Shown: positions 34,226 through 42,841 of the stretch, one piece after another
Numbering within the stretch: the stretch's first letter is position 1
How the letters are laid out: each line of letters begins with the position of its first letter
From: Roseibacillus sp.
GTDB lineage: Bacteria; Verrucomicrobiota; Verrucomicrobiia; Verrucomicrobiales; Akkermansiaceae
Assembly (NCBI GenBank): GCA_002686085.1
Contig: NZAC01000034.1
Span: 1-64,000 of the forward strand
Length of the DNA stretch: 64,000 nucleotides
Reading direction: 5' to 3'
Made by a program: the position numbers and the translations under genes
Notes under the pieces: model-generated
Told to the model about the DNA's origin: nothing
Databases searched by the model: none
Seen by the model: the letters and a program-made list of their open reading frames with translations, nothing else

Positions 34226-35431
34226 ATGCGCACGGCTTACTTTGACTGTATTGCAGGAGCAAGTGGGGACATGATGCTTGGAGCGCTGGTAGATGCGGGC
34301 CTACCTGCTGACAAACTGGAGGCCGAGCTCTCCAAGCTTCACCTGAAAGACTTTCACCTGCATATCAATCGCGTCTCCAAGAATGCCTTCAGCGCAGTCA
34401 AAGTCGACGTCCATGTGCATGACGATGCCCCCGAGCGTCACCTCGCCGATATTGTAAAGGTCGTTGAGGACAGCTCCCTGTCCGCGCAGGTCAAGAAAAC
34501 CGCTACTCGTATCTTTACCCGGATCTGCGAGGCAGAAGCTGCAATTCACGATTCTACCGTCGATAAGGTCCACCTTCACGAGGTAGGTGGGGTCGATGCC
34601 ATTGTCGACGTTTGCGGCACCCTCGCCGGACTTGAGGCTTTGGGTATCGAACAGGTTTGCGTTTCTCCATTTCCTCTTGGCCGCGGCTTTGTCACTGGTG
34701 CCCATGGACAGATCCCCCTCCCTGCTCCTGCAGCTCTGGCGTTAATGAAAGGCTGCCCTGTCGCTGGCAGCACCATCGATGCTGAACTCGTCACTCCGAC
34801 TGGTGCCGCAGTTCTCTCGGAGGTGGCCGATGGATTTGGTCCTATCCCTCCAATGGCCCTTAACTCAATCGGTTACGGGGCCGGATCCAACGACCTCGAG
34901 ATTCCGAACGTCCTCCGCCTTCTTCTGGGCGATGCCAGAAGCGGGTCCCACCTTCTCACTGAAACCCTGATACAACTCGAAACGAATCTCGATGATGAGT
35001 CTCCCGAGCTGGTGGGCCATCTCTCCCATCTCCTGATGGAGGCAGGAGCTCTCGATGTCTCAGTGCTTCCTGCCCAGATGAAGAAAGGCCGGCCCGGAAT
35101 ACTCCTTCAAGTTCTTGCTAAACCACAGCAGGCCGACTCTCTGGAACACCTCCTCTTTCATGAGAGCTCTACTCTCGGGGTCCGCCGCCGAGAAGTACAA
35201 CGCAATTCACTGCCCCGTCGCAGCGAGGTAGTTAAGACCAAGTTTGGTGAGATTCGGGTTAAGATAGCGACGCTACCAGGCGGGCAATCCCGAGTGACCC
35301 CGGAATATGAAGACTGCCGGGAAGCGGCCTCCAAAAGCGGAACTCCAATCCGGGAAGTATACCACCAGGCGGAGCACGAAGCTGCCCACGCCCTGAACCT
35401 TCCCCATTCTCACGAAGGGCATGCTCATTGA
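34226..35431 (+). CDS. larC: LarC, nickel-inserting cofactor synthase
   Basis: LarC inserts nickel into the pincer nucleotide, consuming CTP. The 401-residue product begins MRTAYFDCIAGASGDMMLGAL, followed by DKVHLHEVGGVDAIVDV and ETNLDDESPELVGHL. Both regions, which are separate LarC1/LarC2 frames in Lactobacillus plantarum, are here one uninterrupted frame. The protein ends in a His-rich tail (HSHEGHAH) that could bind nickel. ATG 34226 is chosen from the family N-terminus; the frame runs 14 codons further back. No larA lies in the window. Confidence 0.93.
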   Translation: MRTAYFDCIAGASGDMMLGALVDAGLPADKLEAELSKLHLKDFHLHINRVSKNAFSAVKVDVHVHDDAPERHLADIVKVVEDSSLSAQVKKTATRIFTRICEAEAAIHDSTVDKVHLHEVGGVDAIVDVCGTLAGLEALGIEQVCVSPFPLGRGFVTGAHGQIPLPAPAALALMKGCPVAGSTIDAELVTPTGAAVLSEVADGFGPIPPMALNSIGYGAGSNDLEIPNVLRLLLGDARSGSHLLTETLIQLETNLDDESPELVGHLSHLLMEAGALDVSVLPAQMKKGRPGILLQVLAKPQQADSLEHLLFHESSTLGVRRREVQRNSLPRRSEVVKTKFGEIRVKIATLPGGQSRVTPEYEDCREAASKSGTPIREVYHQAEHEAAHALNLPHSHEGHAH

Positions 35432-35506
35432 AGGAAAAGGCTCCAAAGCAATGAGCCACTTGCTCTTTTCCGTTCCCTCTTCCATCTCGGGGTGTAGGGT
35501 CAGGCC

Positions 35507-35872
35507 GTGCTTCAGATAGTCTTCAACGTGATTAGCGCTGCCGAGATCTCCCAACTCGACACGCTGGAACAACTCGAGCTACTTGACGAATTCAAGGTCA
35601 AGGAGGAGGACCTTGAAAACCTGGAGGATGATCGGTTTGGAAGAATCGAGAGAGACAACAGGGTGCTCTTTCGCTTTCGCGCGAAGGAGTGGAGGCTCTA
35701 TTTCGAAGTCCTCGATGATCACGTCAAGGTGCACCGCGTCCTTCACAAGAATACCTTTCAGGACTTCCTCTTCCGCTCGAAACTACCTTTTGGCGCAGAA
35801 GACGAGGAGCTCGCACAATCCAAACAATTCTGGCACCTGATCGAAGAAGGCCGCAACGCGGATCCAAGCTAG
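35507..35872 (+). CDS. RelE/ParE-toxin-like small protein
   Basis: The 121-residue product has a helical N-terminus (LDTLEQLELLDEFKVKEEDLEN). A beta-rich part follows (RIERDNRVLFRFRAKEWRLY, DDHVKVHRVLHKNTF) with the order and basic residues seen in RelE/ParE-type proteins. Start is GTG 35507. No antitoxin-sized gene lies on either side, so an active toxin is not supported; a housekeeping RNA-binding role is equally possible. It sits between larC and the ExbB/ExbD cluster. Confidence 0.6.
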   Translation: MLQIVFNVISAAEISQLDTLEQLELLDEFKVKEEDLENLEDDRFGRIERDNRVLFRFRAKEWRLYFEVLDDHVKVHRVLHKNTFQDFLFRSKLPFGAEDEELAQSKQFWHLIEEGRNADPS

Positions 35873-35946
35873 TTGACGGGGACTGCACGCAAGGCTTGGA
35901 GAGGCGGAAAGCTACCTATCCAAATATTTTTTGGAACCAGAGCAGC

Positions 35947-36915
35947 TCAGGCTCCTTCTTCGTCCGCCTTCTCCTTCACCTCTGGCTTAGGCTTGTTGTC
36001 CTCGCGGTAACGAAGGAAAGAAGCGAACTCCGCAGGCAGGGGCTTCCCCCCACCGAGGGACTTCTTCCATAGATCGCAAAGGGCAACCCCTTCCTGAAGG
36101 AGAAAATATCCCGGAGAATTGGGATCTTCATCCTCAGTTCCCCATAGTTGAATGGCCAGACGGACTTCATCATTGCCCTTGATGACTCTAAGACAAGCGA
36201 GCGCGGCCTTCTGAGTCAGCTCCTCCGAGGCCGTATAGTCCGCAGTAAAGGCGCCGTTAAATGCAATCAGCGCATCCGTATCCCGGCCCAGCCCCTCGAG
36301 AGCAAGTCCATGACAATACTTCAGCTGCGCCAAGTGCTCCCCAATCCACTTCTTCTCCGCGAGAACCTCTCTTACAAGCGCATCAAGACGGGGCCAGCTC
36401 TTTGTCCGCACCGCGTCCCACACAGCGTAAACTTCCAGCTGATTACGCTGGTGTTCACGCTCTAGGGTATCAGCCTGATATACGTCCAGCAGCTTTTTGA
36501 GCCCTTCGAGATCTTCCAGCTTCCGGCAGGTCTCTAGCTCATAGAACCCAGCTAACGTACTATAATTTCCCCTGATTTCGTCGAGTGTCTCAAAAGCTTT
36601 CTTACATGCGGCAAACTTCTCCCGTGCTCCTGCATAGTCCCGGCTCTCGTAGAGGTCCATTGCTTCCTTGAAGACAGGAGGCTCGAAGAAGTAGACCGAT
36701 TTTACTGCTGATCGCTTGATCCGGCTCCTGTTCAGGCTCTGAGGGGTAGTCTTGTATTCGATCTGAGTTGTACTTGCCGCAGTCATCCAGACCTTGAGAA
36801 CGTCTTCCTGCTTACTTACCGGTTCAGTGTATATGATGACTCCCATCGCGTCTTCTGCGACAACCTTTGCCCCGGGGGCAAAGAGGAGAATGAAGCTTAA
36901 AACCAACTTGTTCAT
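35947..36915 (-). CDS. Exported TPR-like protein, last gene of the ExbB/ExbD cluster
   Basis: The 322-residue protein has a signal peptide (MNKLVLSFILLFAPGAKVVA), a short beta segment (VIIYTEPVSKQEDVLKVWM), then helical repeats of TPR type (MDLYESRDYAGAREKFAACKKAF, CHGLALEGLGRDTDALIAFNGA). The C-terminus is charged (KPKPEVKEKADEEGA). It follows the 999-residue TPR gene by 36 nt on the same strand. Function unknown; a periplasmic scaffold role is inferred. Confidence 0.75.
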   Translation of the reverse strand: MNKLVLSFILLFAPGAKVVAEDAMGVIIYTEPVSKQEDVLKVWMTAASTTQIEYKTTPQSLNRSRIKRSAVKSVYFFEPPVFKEAMDLYESRDYAGAREKFAACKKAFETLDEIRGNYSTLAGFYELETCRKLEDLEGLKKLLDVYQADTLEREHQRNQLEVYAVWDAVRTKSWPRLDALVREVLAEKKWIGEHLAQLKYCHGLALEGLGRDTDALIAFNGAFTADYTASEELTQKAALACLRVIKGNDEVRLAIQLWGTEDEDPNSPGYFLLQEGVALCDLWKKSLGGGKPLPAEFASFLRYREDNKPKPEVKEKADEEGA

Positions 36916-36951
36916 ATCGTGATTCTGTTAGGGGTTGGAAGAGCGTTCTTG

Positions 36952-39951
36952 TTACTTCGGCTTCTCCTCTACGATCTTGGTTACCGAGCTGTGGCCCTCA
37001 TAGCGCTCTACGAGATCACGCACAGACTCCCAGAGCTCTCTTTCCTCATCCTTCATCTGCTCGAGAAGATGCTCTGTAGATTTCCGGAACTTGTATCCGA
37101 TCTCGTAAGCTTGCTGATGATCGTCACCATTGTTGCGCTCCCATACCAATTCCATCACTCTCTTCATTGAGGGTGCTGATATCCGGATAAGTCCCGTATA
37201 GCTGGCCCAGGTGTTGTTGTAGGCAACGATGGCATCCTCCCGCATGTTGCGCTTGTCGTAAGACTGAGAGAGGAAGAAGGAAGTCTCCGCGGCGTATCGC
37301 CGGAATCCCTCCGTAGTCAGATACTCCTTGGCTCGGGTGGTCACAAAATCCCAGTCACCCTTAGCCGCCAGAATACTCACGATTCGATAAAGAGCTCTTT
37401 CCTTCTGTTTCTTCTGAGGAGCGTTTTTGAAAATGTTTTCCAGACTGTTGATCGCTTTCTGCTTCTCGGTCGGGCTTTGTGATTCTCCGAGAATATCGGC
37501 CAATCCAAAGTTCGCATTGAAGCGGTATGACTGGTCCTCCCGCCTGACCACCTCGCTGTAGTAGGCGAGCGCATTCCTCGGAGTGCTGGTCATTTCGCGA
37601 AGGTAATCCCCGACACGAACCAGCACATAATTCGTCAACTGAGCAGGTTCGAACTCACCTTTGAGGTCCCGGAAAAGGACACCCACCATGGCTTCCGCTG
37701 CGCGTTTATCATTCGCATTTTCTTCCTTGTCGGCCTTCTTCCCTTTCTCCTCAAAGACGGTGATAAGGGCTATCCGAAGCAGGGCCTGAGCTTCCTTGTT
37801 TCCCGAGTCGATCCCGGGGAAATTGTAATAATGCTCTTTGAGGTCATCCTCACTGTGGCTCTCGAGGTAGGCCCGCGTGTAGGAGTTAATGGCCTCTTCC
37901 AATCCAAATGCTCCAGCAACAGAGGCGAGCTCTGCGATGACTCCCTGTAATCGTTCCAAGGCCTCTTCCTCGCGCCCTACAACTGTTAATGGGTGAACAC
38001 CCGCAACCGCCGTCTGGGCCTTGTAAGGAGAAGCGGACCCGTGGTCCTTCCAGAACTCGTCATAGTAGGGGACCGCATCCTTTACTCGTGGATTCTCTTT
38101 TTTCCCTCGTTTCTCCGAACCTAGAAGCCCTACCAGGTAAAAGAGAGATTCACCGACAACAATGGTATTTTCGCGCCTCTTGGCGAGTTCCATTGCCTTC
38201 TTGTAATAAACTTCCGCAGGGTCCCACTCCTCTTGAGTCTGGAGAACATTGCCTTTGAGATTGAACGCCATGTCCATGATGTCGCTATTGGGAAACTCAC
38301 TTTCGAGCCGGTTCAATTTCACCAACGCCGGGTCGAGCTCATCTTCAGCAAAATGACAGTTCGCCCGGTCGTAGAGGGCGAATGGAAGGTAGATATTCTT
38401 CCCGGGGTCAGGATATTTGGAAAGGAACACGTCGAGAAGCTCGGCCGCTTTTCCCCAGTATTGCAGTCGAGATAGGTTTGAACCCTGAAAGTAGAGAGCC
38501 GCCATCCGGAACTGGCTCTTCTCATACATTTCTACGTGTTCATCGAGAAACTTGCGCGCCACATCATACTTAGCCGTATAGTAATAGCTCCCCCCGAGAA
38601 CATGGAGGCAGATATCGTGCTGCTTGGAAGGGGAAGCCAGCTTGGGCAACATCACGGTCGCAACTTCGATGCACTTCTCATACTCCCCCTCCATAAAGAG
38701 GCTGGTCAGCATCATACTCCGGACAGACTCCACATGCTTGCTGTCAGGGAACGTTTTAAGGAAAAGGCTGCCGTATTTCTCCGTCACAAGAACTTCACCA
38801 ATAATCGCGGAGGTCCTGACCAGATTATAGAGATTCTCTTCACGCTTCTTTGCCTTGCTGTGATAAAGTTCAAGCTGCTCGTAGGCGGCAAAAGCTCCAC
38901 GGACGTTGCCATACTGCTCGTGGATGTATGCGGTAGCAGCAGTCGCAAAAACCTCATAGGGATTCCCTGATGCCCATTGCTTCTTCAGCTCGTCAAGGTC
39001 TGCTTCGAGCACCTTCTTCTCGATCTGCCGGTTGCTCCGAGGAGGGTCCTGGAATGGATTTTCGAATGTGCCAACCTGGGCAAGACGAGCCTTGATGTCA
39101 TCTATGGATGCCTTTGTGCTCGGCACCAGAGCATATAGCTCAAAGGCCGACCGTTCCATTTCGGCAGCAAGGGCATCTGCCGCAAGCTTCATCAAAACCG
39201 GGGCAAAGCGATGCATCTTGAATGGCTCGAGGCGAATATCCGAACGGTGTTTCCCAAGGAAGTCCATCAGTGCCTGCTCATTCTGCTTTTCGATGACTGC
39301 CTCGACGAGGTCCTGAAACCCGACCATGATCCCCTCATCCGGCGTGGGAAAGGTCTCCTTGTTATCAATAGCGATTTCTAAATTTTCGATGCCACCTGGA
39401 ACCTGGAAGAGTTTGAAGTGCGCCTTGGACATGTTGACGTAGAACGCTCCCCGCGGGTAAGCGTCCTTCTTCGGGTCCCGCTCCTGCAGAAATTTTTTGT
39501 ACATCTTGATGGCTACTTCCCAGTCCTGAGCCCCGATAGCCGCATCTCCCCATTTGAGGAGCGCCTTCTTGTGGTAGAAATTGAAGCTGCCCTGTGTTGC
39601 CGCATCCAATCCAGCTCCCCCAGCATTCTTGTTCGGATACTTCGTGTAGCAGGCCTTGAACGACTCCATCGCTTCTTCCCACTGCCGCAGTTTGAGTTCG
39701 CAGTATCCCTTGTGATACCAGAACCAGCCAAACCGAGGTCCAAACAGGGTTTTAGCCCTGCCATCATACTGGGCAACTGCCTTGGCCAGAATCGCGTGCG
39801 CTTTCGCCCACTCTTTCGCCTTCATTGCGGTCAGTGAATTTGCCCAAGCCGTTTCCACTCCTCCCTGCGCAAGAGATTTTTCAGGGAGACATAGGGATAC
39901 GCAGAGGGCCATTAGGCCACAAAGGATCCGGTTCTTTGGGGATTGAATCAT
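36952..39951 (-). CDS. Large exported TPR-repeat protein
   Basis: The 999-residue protein starts with a signal peptide (MIQSPKNRILCGLMALCVSLCLPEKSLA) and then consists almost fully of TPR-type helix pairs. Examples are YHKGYCELKLRQWEEAMESF, DWEVAIKMYKKFLQERDPKK, YTAKYDVARKFLDEHVEMYE and WDPAEVYYKKAMELAKRREN. It lies downstream of two ExbD genes and one ExbB gene in one orientation. A periplasmic scaffold driven by or holding the ExbB/ExbD motor is a reasonable inference; nothing in the sequence shows enzymatic activity. Confidence 0.82.
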   Translation of the reverse strand: MIQSPKNRILCGLMALCVSLCLPEKSLAQGGVETAWANSLTAMKAKEWAKAHAILAKAVAQYDGRAKTLFGPRFGWFWYHKGYCELKLRQWEEAMESFKACYTKYPNKNAGGAGLDAATQGSFNFYHKKALLKWGDAAIGAQDWEVAIKMYKKFLQERDPKKDAYPRGAFYVNMSKAHFKLFQVPGGIENLEIAIDNKETFPTPDEGIMVGFQDLVEAVIEKQNEQALMDFLGKHRSDIRLEPFKMHRFAPVLMKLAADALAAEMERSAFELYALVPSTKASIDDIKARLAQVGTFENPFQDPPRSNRQIEKKVLEADLDELKKQWASGNPYEVFATAATAYIHEQYGNVRGAFAAYEQLELYHSKAKKREENLYNLVRTSAIIGEVLVTEKYGSLFLKTFPDSKHVESVRSMMLTSLFMEGEYEKCIEVATVMLPKLASPSKQHDICLHVLGGSYYYTAKYDVARKFLDEHVEMYEKSQFRMAALYFQGSNLSRLQYWGKAAELLDVFLSKYPDPGKNIYLPFALYDRANCHFAEDELDPALVKLNRLESEFPNSDIMDMAFNLKGNVLQTQEEWDPAEVYYKKAMELAKRRENTIVVGESLFYLVGLLGSEKRGKKENPRVKDAVPYYDEFWKDHGSASPYKAQTAVAGVHPLTVVGREEEALERLQGVIAELASVAGAFGLEEAINSYTRAYLESHSEDDLKEHYYNFPGIDSGNKEAQALLRIALITVFEEKGKKADKEENANDKRAAEAMVGVLFRDLKGEFEPAQLTNYVLVRVGDYLREMTSTPRNALAYYSEVVRREDQSYRFNANFGLADILGESQSPTEKQKAINSLENIFKNAPQKKQKERALYRIVSILAAKGDWDFVTTRAKEYLTTEGFRRYAAETSFFLSQSYDKRNMREDAIVAYNNTWASYTGLIRISAPSMKRVMELVWERNNGDDHQQAYEIGYKFRKSTEHLLEQMKDEERELWESVRDLVERYEGHSSVTKIVEEKPK

Positions 39952-40105
39952 GTCGAATGGGGTTTGTCGTTTGGGTAGATTTTTTCTCAGAATCCGGGCT
40001 GCCCGGCAAGAACACCAACGTTTAGGAGAAGATTTTCTTAGATCCTCTCTGGAGCCTCCAGCAAAAAATTGCTACTCGGAGGAGCTGGAAGGCGGCAATA
40101 ATACC

Positions 40106-40591
40106 CTATTTGAGCTGCTCGTCCTGGGCCACAAGATCGGTAAAGGTGACCGTACTAATGTCGTGCTTGGCGAGATGGTTGAGAACATCCGAGACCACTT
40201 GCTGCTCTGCCTCCCCCTCAACATAAATCTGAACGAGAGGCTTGTTGTTGCCTGCTTTTGCAGCAGCGGCATATATTTCCAGTCGCTGATCGAGCACCGG
40301 AAGAATCCGTTCAGCGCCCTGCGCCTCGGTATCGAGAAGCTCCTCGGCGGCCCCGACGTTGGCATAAACATGGCCATCGTTGCTGACCTTGATGAAGAAT
40401 GGCTGGATATCTGGCTGAGCCTCGGAAGGCGCAGCCGAGGGAAGCGCCATGCTATTGTCCCTCTCTTTCTGCTTAATGGTAGTAGTAACCAGAAAGTAAA
40501 TCAGAAGAAGGAAACAGATATCAATGAGCGGGGAAATACTAAGCTCAGGCTTATCTTCCTCAAGTGCGGTAGCTCTACGATGTCTGGCCAT
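40106..40591 (-). CDS. exbD: ExbD/TolR biopolymer transport protein (second copy)
   Basis: The 161-residue protein has a cytoplasmic N-terminus and one membrane helix (ISPLIDICFLLLIYFLVTTT). The Asp within PLID is the proton-conducting residue of ExbD/TolR. A periplasmic domain follows (GNNKPLVQIYVEGEAEQQVVS, ISTVTFTDLVAQDE). It is paired with another exbD 23 nt upstream; two ExbD paralogs beside one ExbB suggest a hetero-oligomeric stator. It precedes the large TPR gene by 154 nt. Confidence 0.9.
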   Translation of the reverse strand: MARHRRATALEEDKPELSISPLIDICFLLLIYFLVTTTIKQKERDNSMALPSAAPSEAQPDIQPFFIKVSNDGHVYANVGAAEELLDTEAQGAERILPVLDQRLEIYAAAAKAGNNKPLVQIYVEGEAEQQVVSDVLNHLAKHDISTVTFTDLVAQDEQLK

Positions 40592-40614
40592 GGGATCAGT
40601 TCTCCTTGCTTATG

Positions 40615-41085
40615 CTAGCTACTACGGGACCAGAGGCTCACAAAGATGACCTCGTTGACTCCTGCTGCCGCCGCTGCGCGAATGACACGACGGACATAGG
40701 TAAAGTGTACTTTGCCATCGGCGCGAAGATGAAGTCTGGGTTTCTGCCCCTTGAGGTCCCAGTTCTCCTTTTCTTTCTTGATGAAGTCGACCAGGTCCTC
40801 GTCGTCCGCAAAAACCTCTTTACCATCTGCCATCCGGAAGCGGCCCTCACCCGCAAATTCATCGCTGTAGACGTTAACCACGATGCGGCCCATCTTATCG
40901 TTTTGCTTCTCAGAGTAGCGCGCAATAGGCACCTGCACACGCTTATCCATCTCCACGATGATAAGGGTGGCATTGACGATAAAGAAAATCAGCAGCAGGA
41001 AGACCATGTCGATCATAGGCGACATGTCGACCTGGGTATCGTCCTCCTGCTCTTGCTGGGTAGCGCGCAGTTTACTGGAAGCCAT
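40615..41085 (-). CDS. exbD: ExbD/TolR biopolymer transport protein (first copy)
   Basis: The 156-residue protein has the motif VDMSPMIDMVFLLLIFFIV with the conserved membrane Asp. Its periplasmic part includes KPRLHLRADGKVHFTYVRRV and GVNEVIFVSLW. It lies 48 nt after the exbB gene. The sequence differs from the second copy outside the helix, so the two are not a recent duplication. Confidence 0.9.
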   Translation of the reverse strand: MASSKLRATQQEQEDDTQVDMSPMIDMVFLLLIFFIVNATLIIVEMDKRVQVPIARYSEKQNDKMGRIVVNVYSDEFAGEGRFRMADGKEVFADDEDLVDFIKKEKENWDLKGQKPRLHLRADGKVHFTYVRRVIRAAAAAGVNEVIFVSLWSRSS

Positions 41086-41133
41086 AGGTCATGCTGATTG
41101 AGAAGCCGAATACAGAACCGGCGCAGCCCTTAC

Positions 41134-41922
41134 TTAGACTGCGATTCCTTCCGGGATCTTGGCCAGATACGCATCCTGATTCACGGTCTGAATAGAAGCA
41201 TTGATCAACTCCTCGGAGGTGTGATGAGCCTCCGCTACCAAGTTGTTCAACCTATTCTTGAAGAAGAAGTAGGAAATCAGGGAGGGGATGGCAGTCAACA
41301 ATCCCCAGAAGGTAGTCAGAAGCGCAATCTGGATATCTCCCGCAAGCTGAGCGGGCTCAGCTGCACCGGTCGAACTGAGAACCCCGAACGCGTTGACCAT
41401 TCCATACACCGTTCCAAACAGACCGAGCATGGGAGCTGCCTGAGCAATGAGCGCAATGTAGTTAATCCAGACCATGTTCTTCCGGCTTTCGTTAATGGTA
41501 AAGTCTGCCACAGCATCCTCCACTCCGTCTCTTCCAAGGTCCTCAGGCTTGGTGGCATCAATATTGGGCAAGGAGTAAGCCAGCATGCGGCCCAGGTAGC
41601 TTGGATGGGAGGCCGCGAGCTCAATCGCGGAGCGAACCCGGCAGTTCATCATATGGTCGAGCAGGGCGGCCTTGAGATCATCGGGACAGAATTTCGGCTT
41701 GGTGAGATTGATAAAGTTGAAAACGCTGAGGGCGAGCAGGGCGATAATAGCGAGAGCGATGAGCCCCATCGGCCAGCCCCCATCGAGAACCCACTTCTGG
41801 AGAGCATTCTTATCACCCGTTGGCGCTTCACCCTGCGCCATGAGGCCAGGAGCCGAGACAAGGAGAGTGGTGAGCACTAGCGAAAAAGCGCTGAAGAGAC
41901 CTTTCTTGGTTTTATAGATCAT
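41134..41922 (-). CDS. exbB: MotA/TolQ/ExbB proton-channel family protein
   Basis: The 262-residue protein has a signal-like N-terminal helix and three further membrane segments (MGLIALAIIALLALSVFNFI, APMLGLFGTVYGMVNAFGVL, QIALLTTFWGLLTAIPSLIS). GLFGTVYGM and TTFWGLLTAIP are the family hallmarks. With ExbD it forms a proton-driven motor in the inner membrane. It heads a minus-strand set of five genes, and no TonB or Pal gene is nearby. Confidence 0.92.
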   Translation of the reverse strand: MIYKTKKGLFSAFSLVLTTLLVSAPGLMAQGEAPTGDKNALQKWVLDGGWPMGLIALAIIALLALSVFNFINLTKPKFCPDDLKAALLDHMMNCRVRSAIELAASHPSYLGRMLAYSLPNIDATKPEDLGRDGVEDAVADFTINESRKNMVWINYIALIAQAAPMLGLFGTVYGMVNAFGVLSSTGAAEPAQLAGDIQIALLTTFWGLLTAIPSLISYFFFKNRLNNLVAEAHHTSEELINASIQTVNQDAYLAKIPEGIAV

Positions 41923-42166
41923 GGTTGATTCCGGGTTCTTGACGCGCGTCTGTGATGCAAGTGGCGCGGCGTGGCATTCTCCAAGGAGATGGGGGCGAGT
42001 AAAGGCTGGTTTTGAAAAATCTGCTGCCCCATAAGGGGGGGGCTGCTACCTGAGAGCGCGAAGATCTGGTTAACCCTTGAAGAAAAGGGCCTAAGAGGGA
42101 GAGCCCAACGGCGGCGGGAGCCCACTACCGCAGTCTATTTTACCGCATCGAATCGTTCATCGGCCT

Positions 42167-42820
42167 TCAAGCCTTCTTAGTTTTGACGGGAGAGCGGCGC
42201 TTGGGGAACAAAGCGCGGCAGATTTCGCACACCCGCCCGTCACATCCTCGAGCACTACAAAACTCCCTCCCATAGAAGATGATTTGCAGGTGCAGCTGGT
42301 TCCAGCTTTCTCGCGGGAACAACTGTTTGAGAGCCTTTTCTGTGTCCGCGACGTTTTTCCCACTCGCCAAACCCCAGCGTTGTGCAAGTCGGTGGATGTG
42401 AGTGTCTACCGGGAAAGCGGGAACCCCAAAAGCCTGTGAGATGACTACCGAGGCCGTTTTATGGCCAACACCCGGTAGCGCTTCGAGGGCATCCAGGGAA
42501 TTGGGCACTTCTCCCCCATGATTCTCCACGAGCATTCTCGACAGGCCCGAAATCGCCTTGGCCTTCCGGGGAGCGAGACCACAAGACCTGATTGCGGTCT
42601 TAATTTCCTCTTCCGGGACTTCCTGCATGAGCTCCGGCGTATCCGCGAGGGCAAATAGCCCCGGGGTAACCTCGTTTACCCGCGCATCCGTGCACTGTGC
42701 AGATAGCAGAACTGCAATCAGGAGAGTAAAAGCGTCATTGTGGTCCAGAGGAACGGGTGTCTCTGGATAGAGCTCGGCGAGACGCCGGCGAACAAATTCT
42801 GCCCTCTCTGCTCTCGTCAT
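42167..42820 (-). CDS. nth: Endonuclease III with unusual iron-sulfur cysteine spacing
   Basis: The 217-residue base-excision glycosylase removes oxidised pyrimidines. The helix-hairpin-helix is LPGVGHKTA with catalytic Lys121, and VDTHIHR has catalytic Asp139. The C-terminal cysteines lie at 188, 193, 198 and 201 (CSARGCDGRVCEIC), spaced x4-x4-x2. The usual spacing is x6-x2-x5. A cluster may still form, but the loop is different. The gene begins 21 nt after the stop of the 3D lipoprotein gene. Confidence 0.92.
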   Translation of the reverse strand: MTRAERAEFVRRRLAELYPETPVPLDHNDAFTLLIAVLLSAQCTDARVNEVTPGLFALADTPELMQEVPEEEIKTAIRSCGLAPRKAKAISGLSRMLVENHGGEVPNSLDALEALPGVGHKTASVVISQAFGVPAFPVDTHIHRLAQRWGLASGKNVADTEKALKQLFPRESWNQLHLQIIFYGREFCSARGCDGRVCEICRALFPKRRSPVKTKKA

Positions 42821-42841
42821 ATCATCGAGAGAGAGCCGGCC

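Noticed and set aside
35507-35872. Complete toxin-antitoxin pair
   Set aside because: No second small gene is present on either side.
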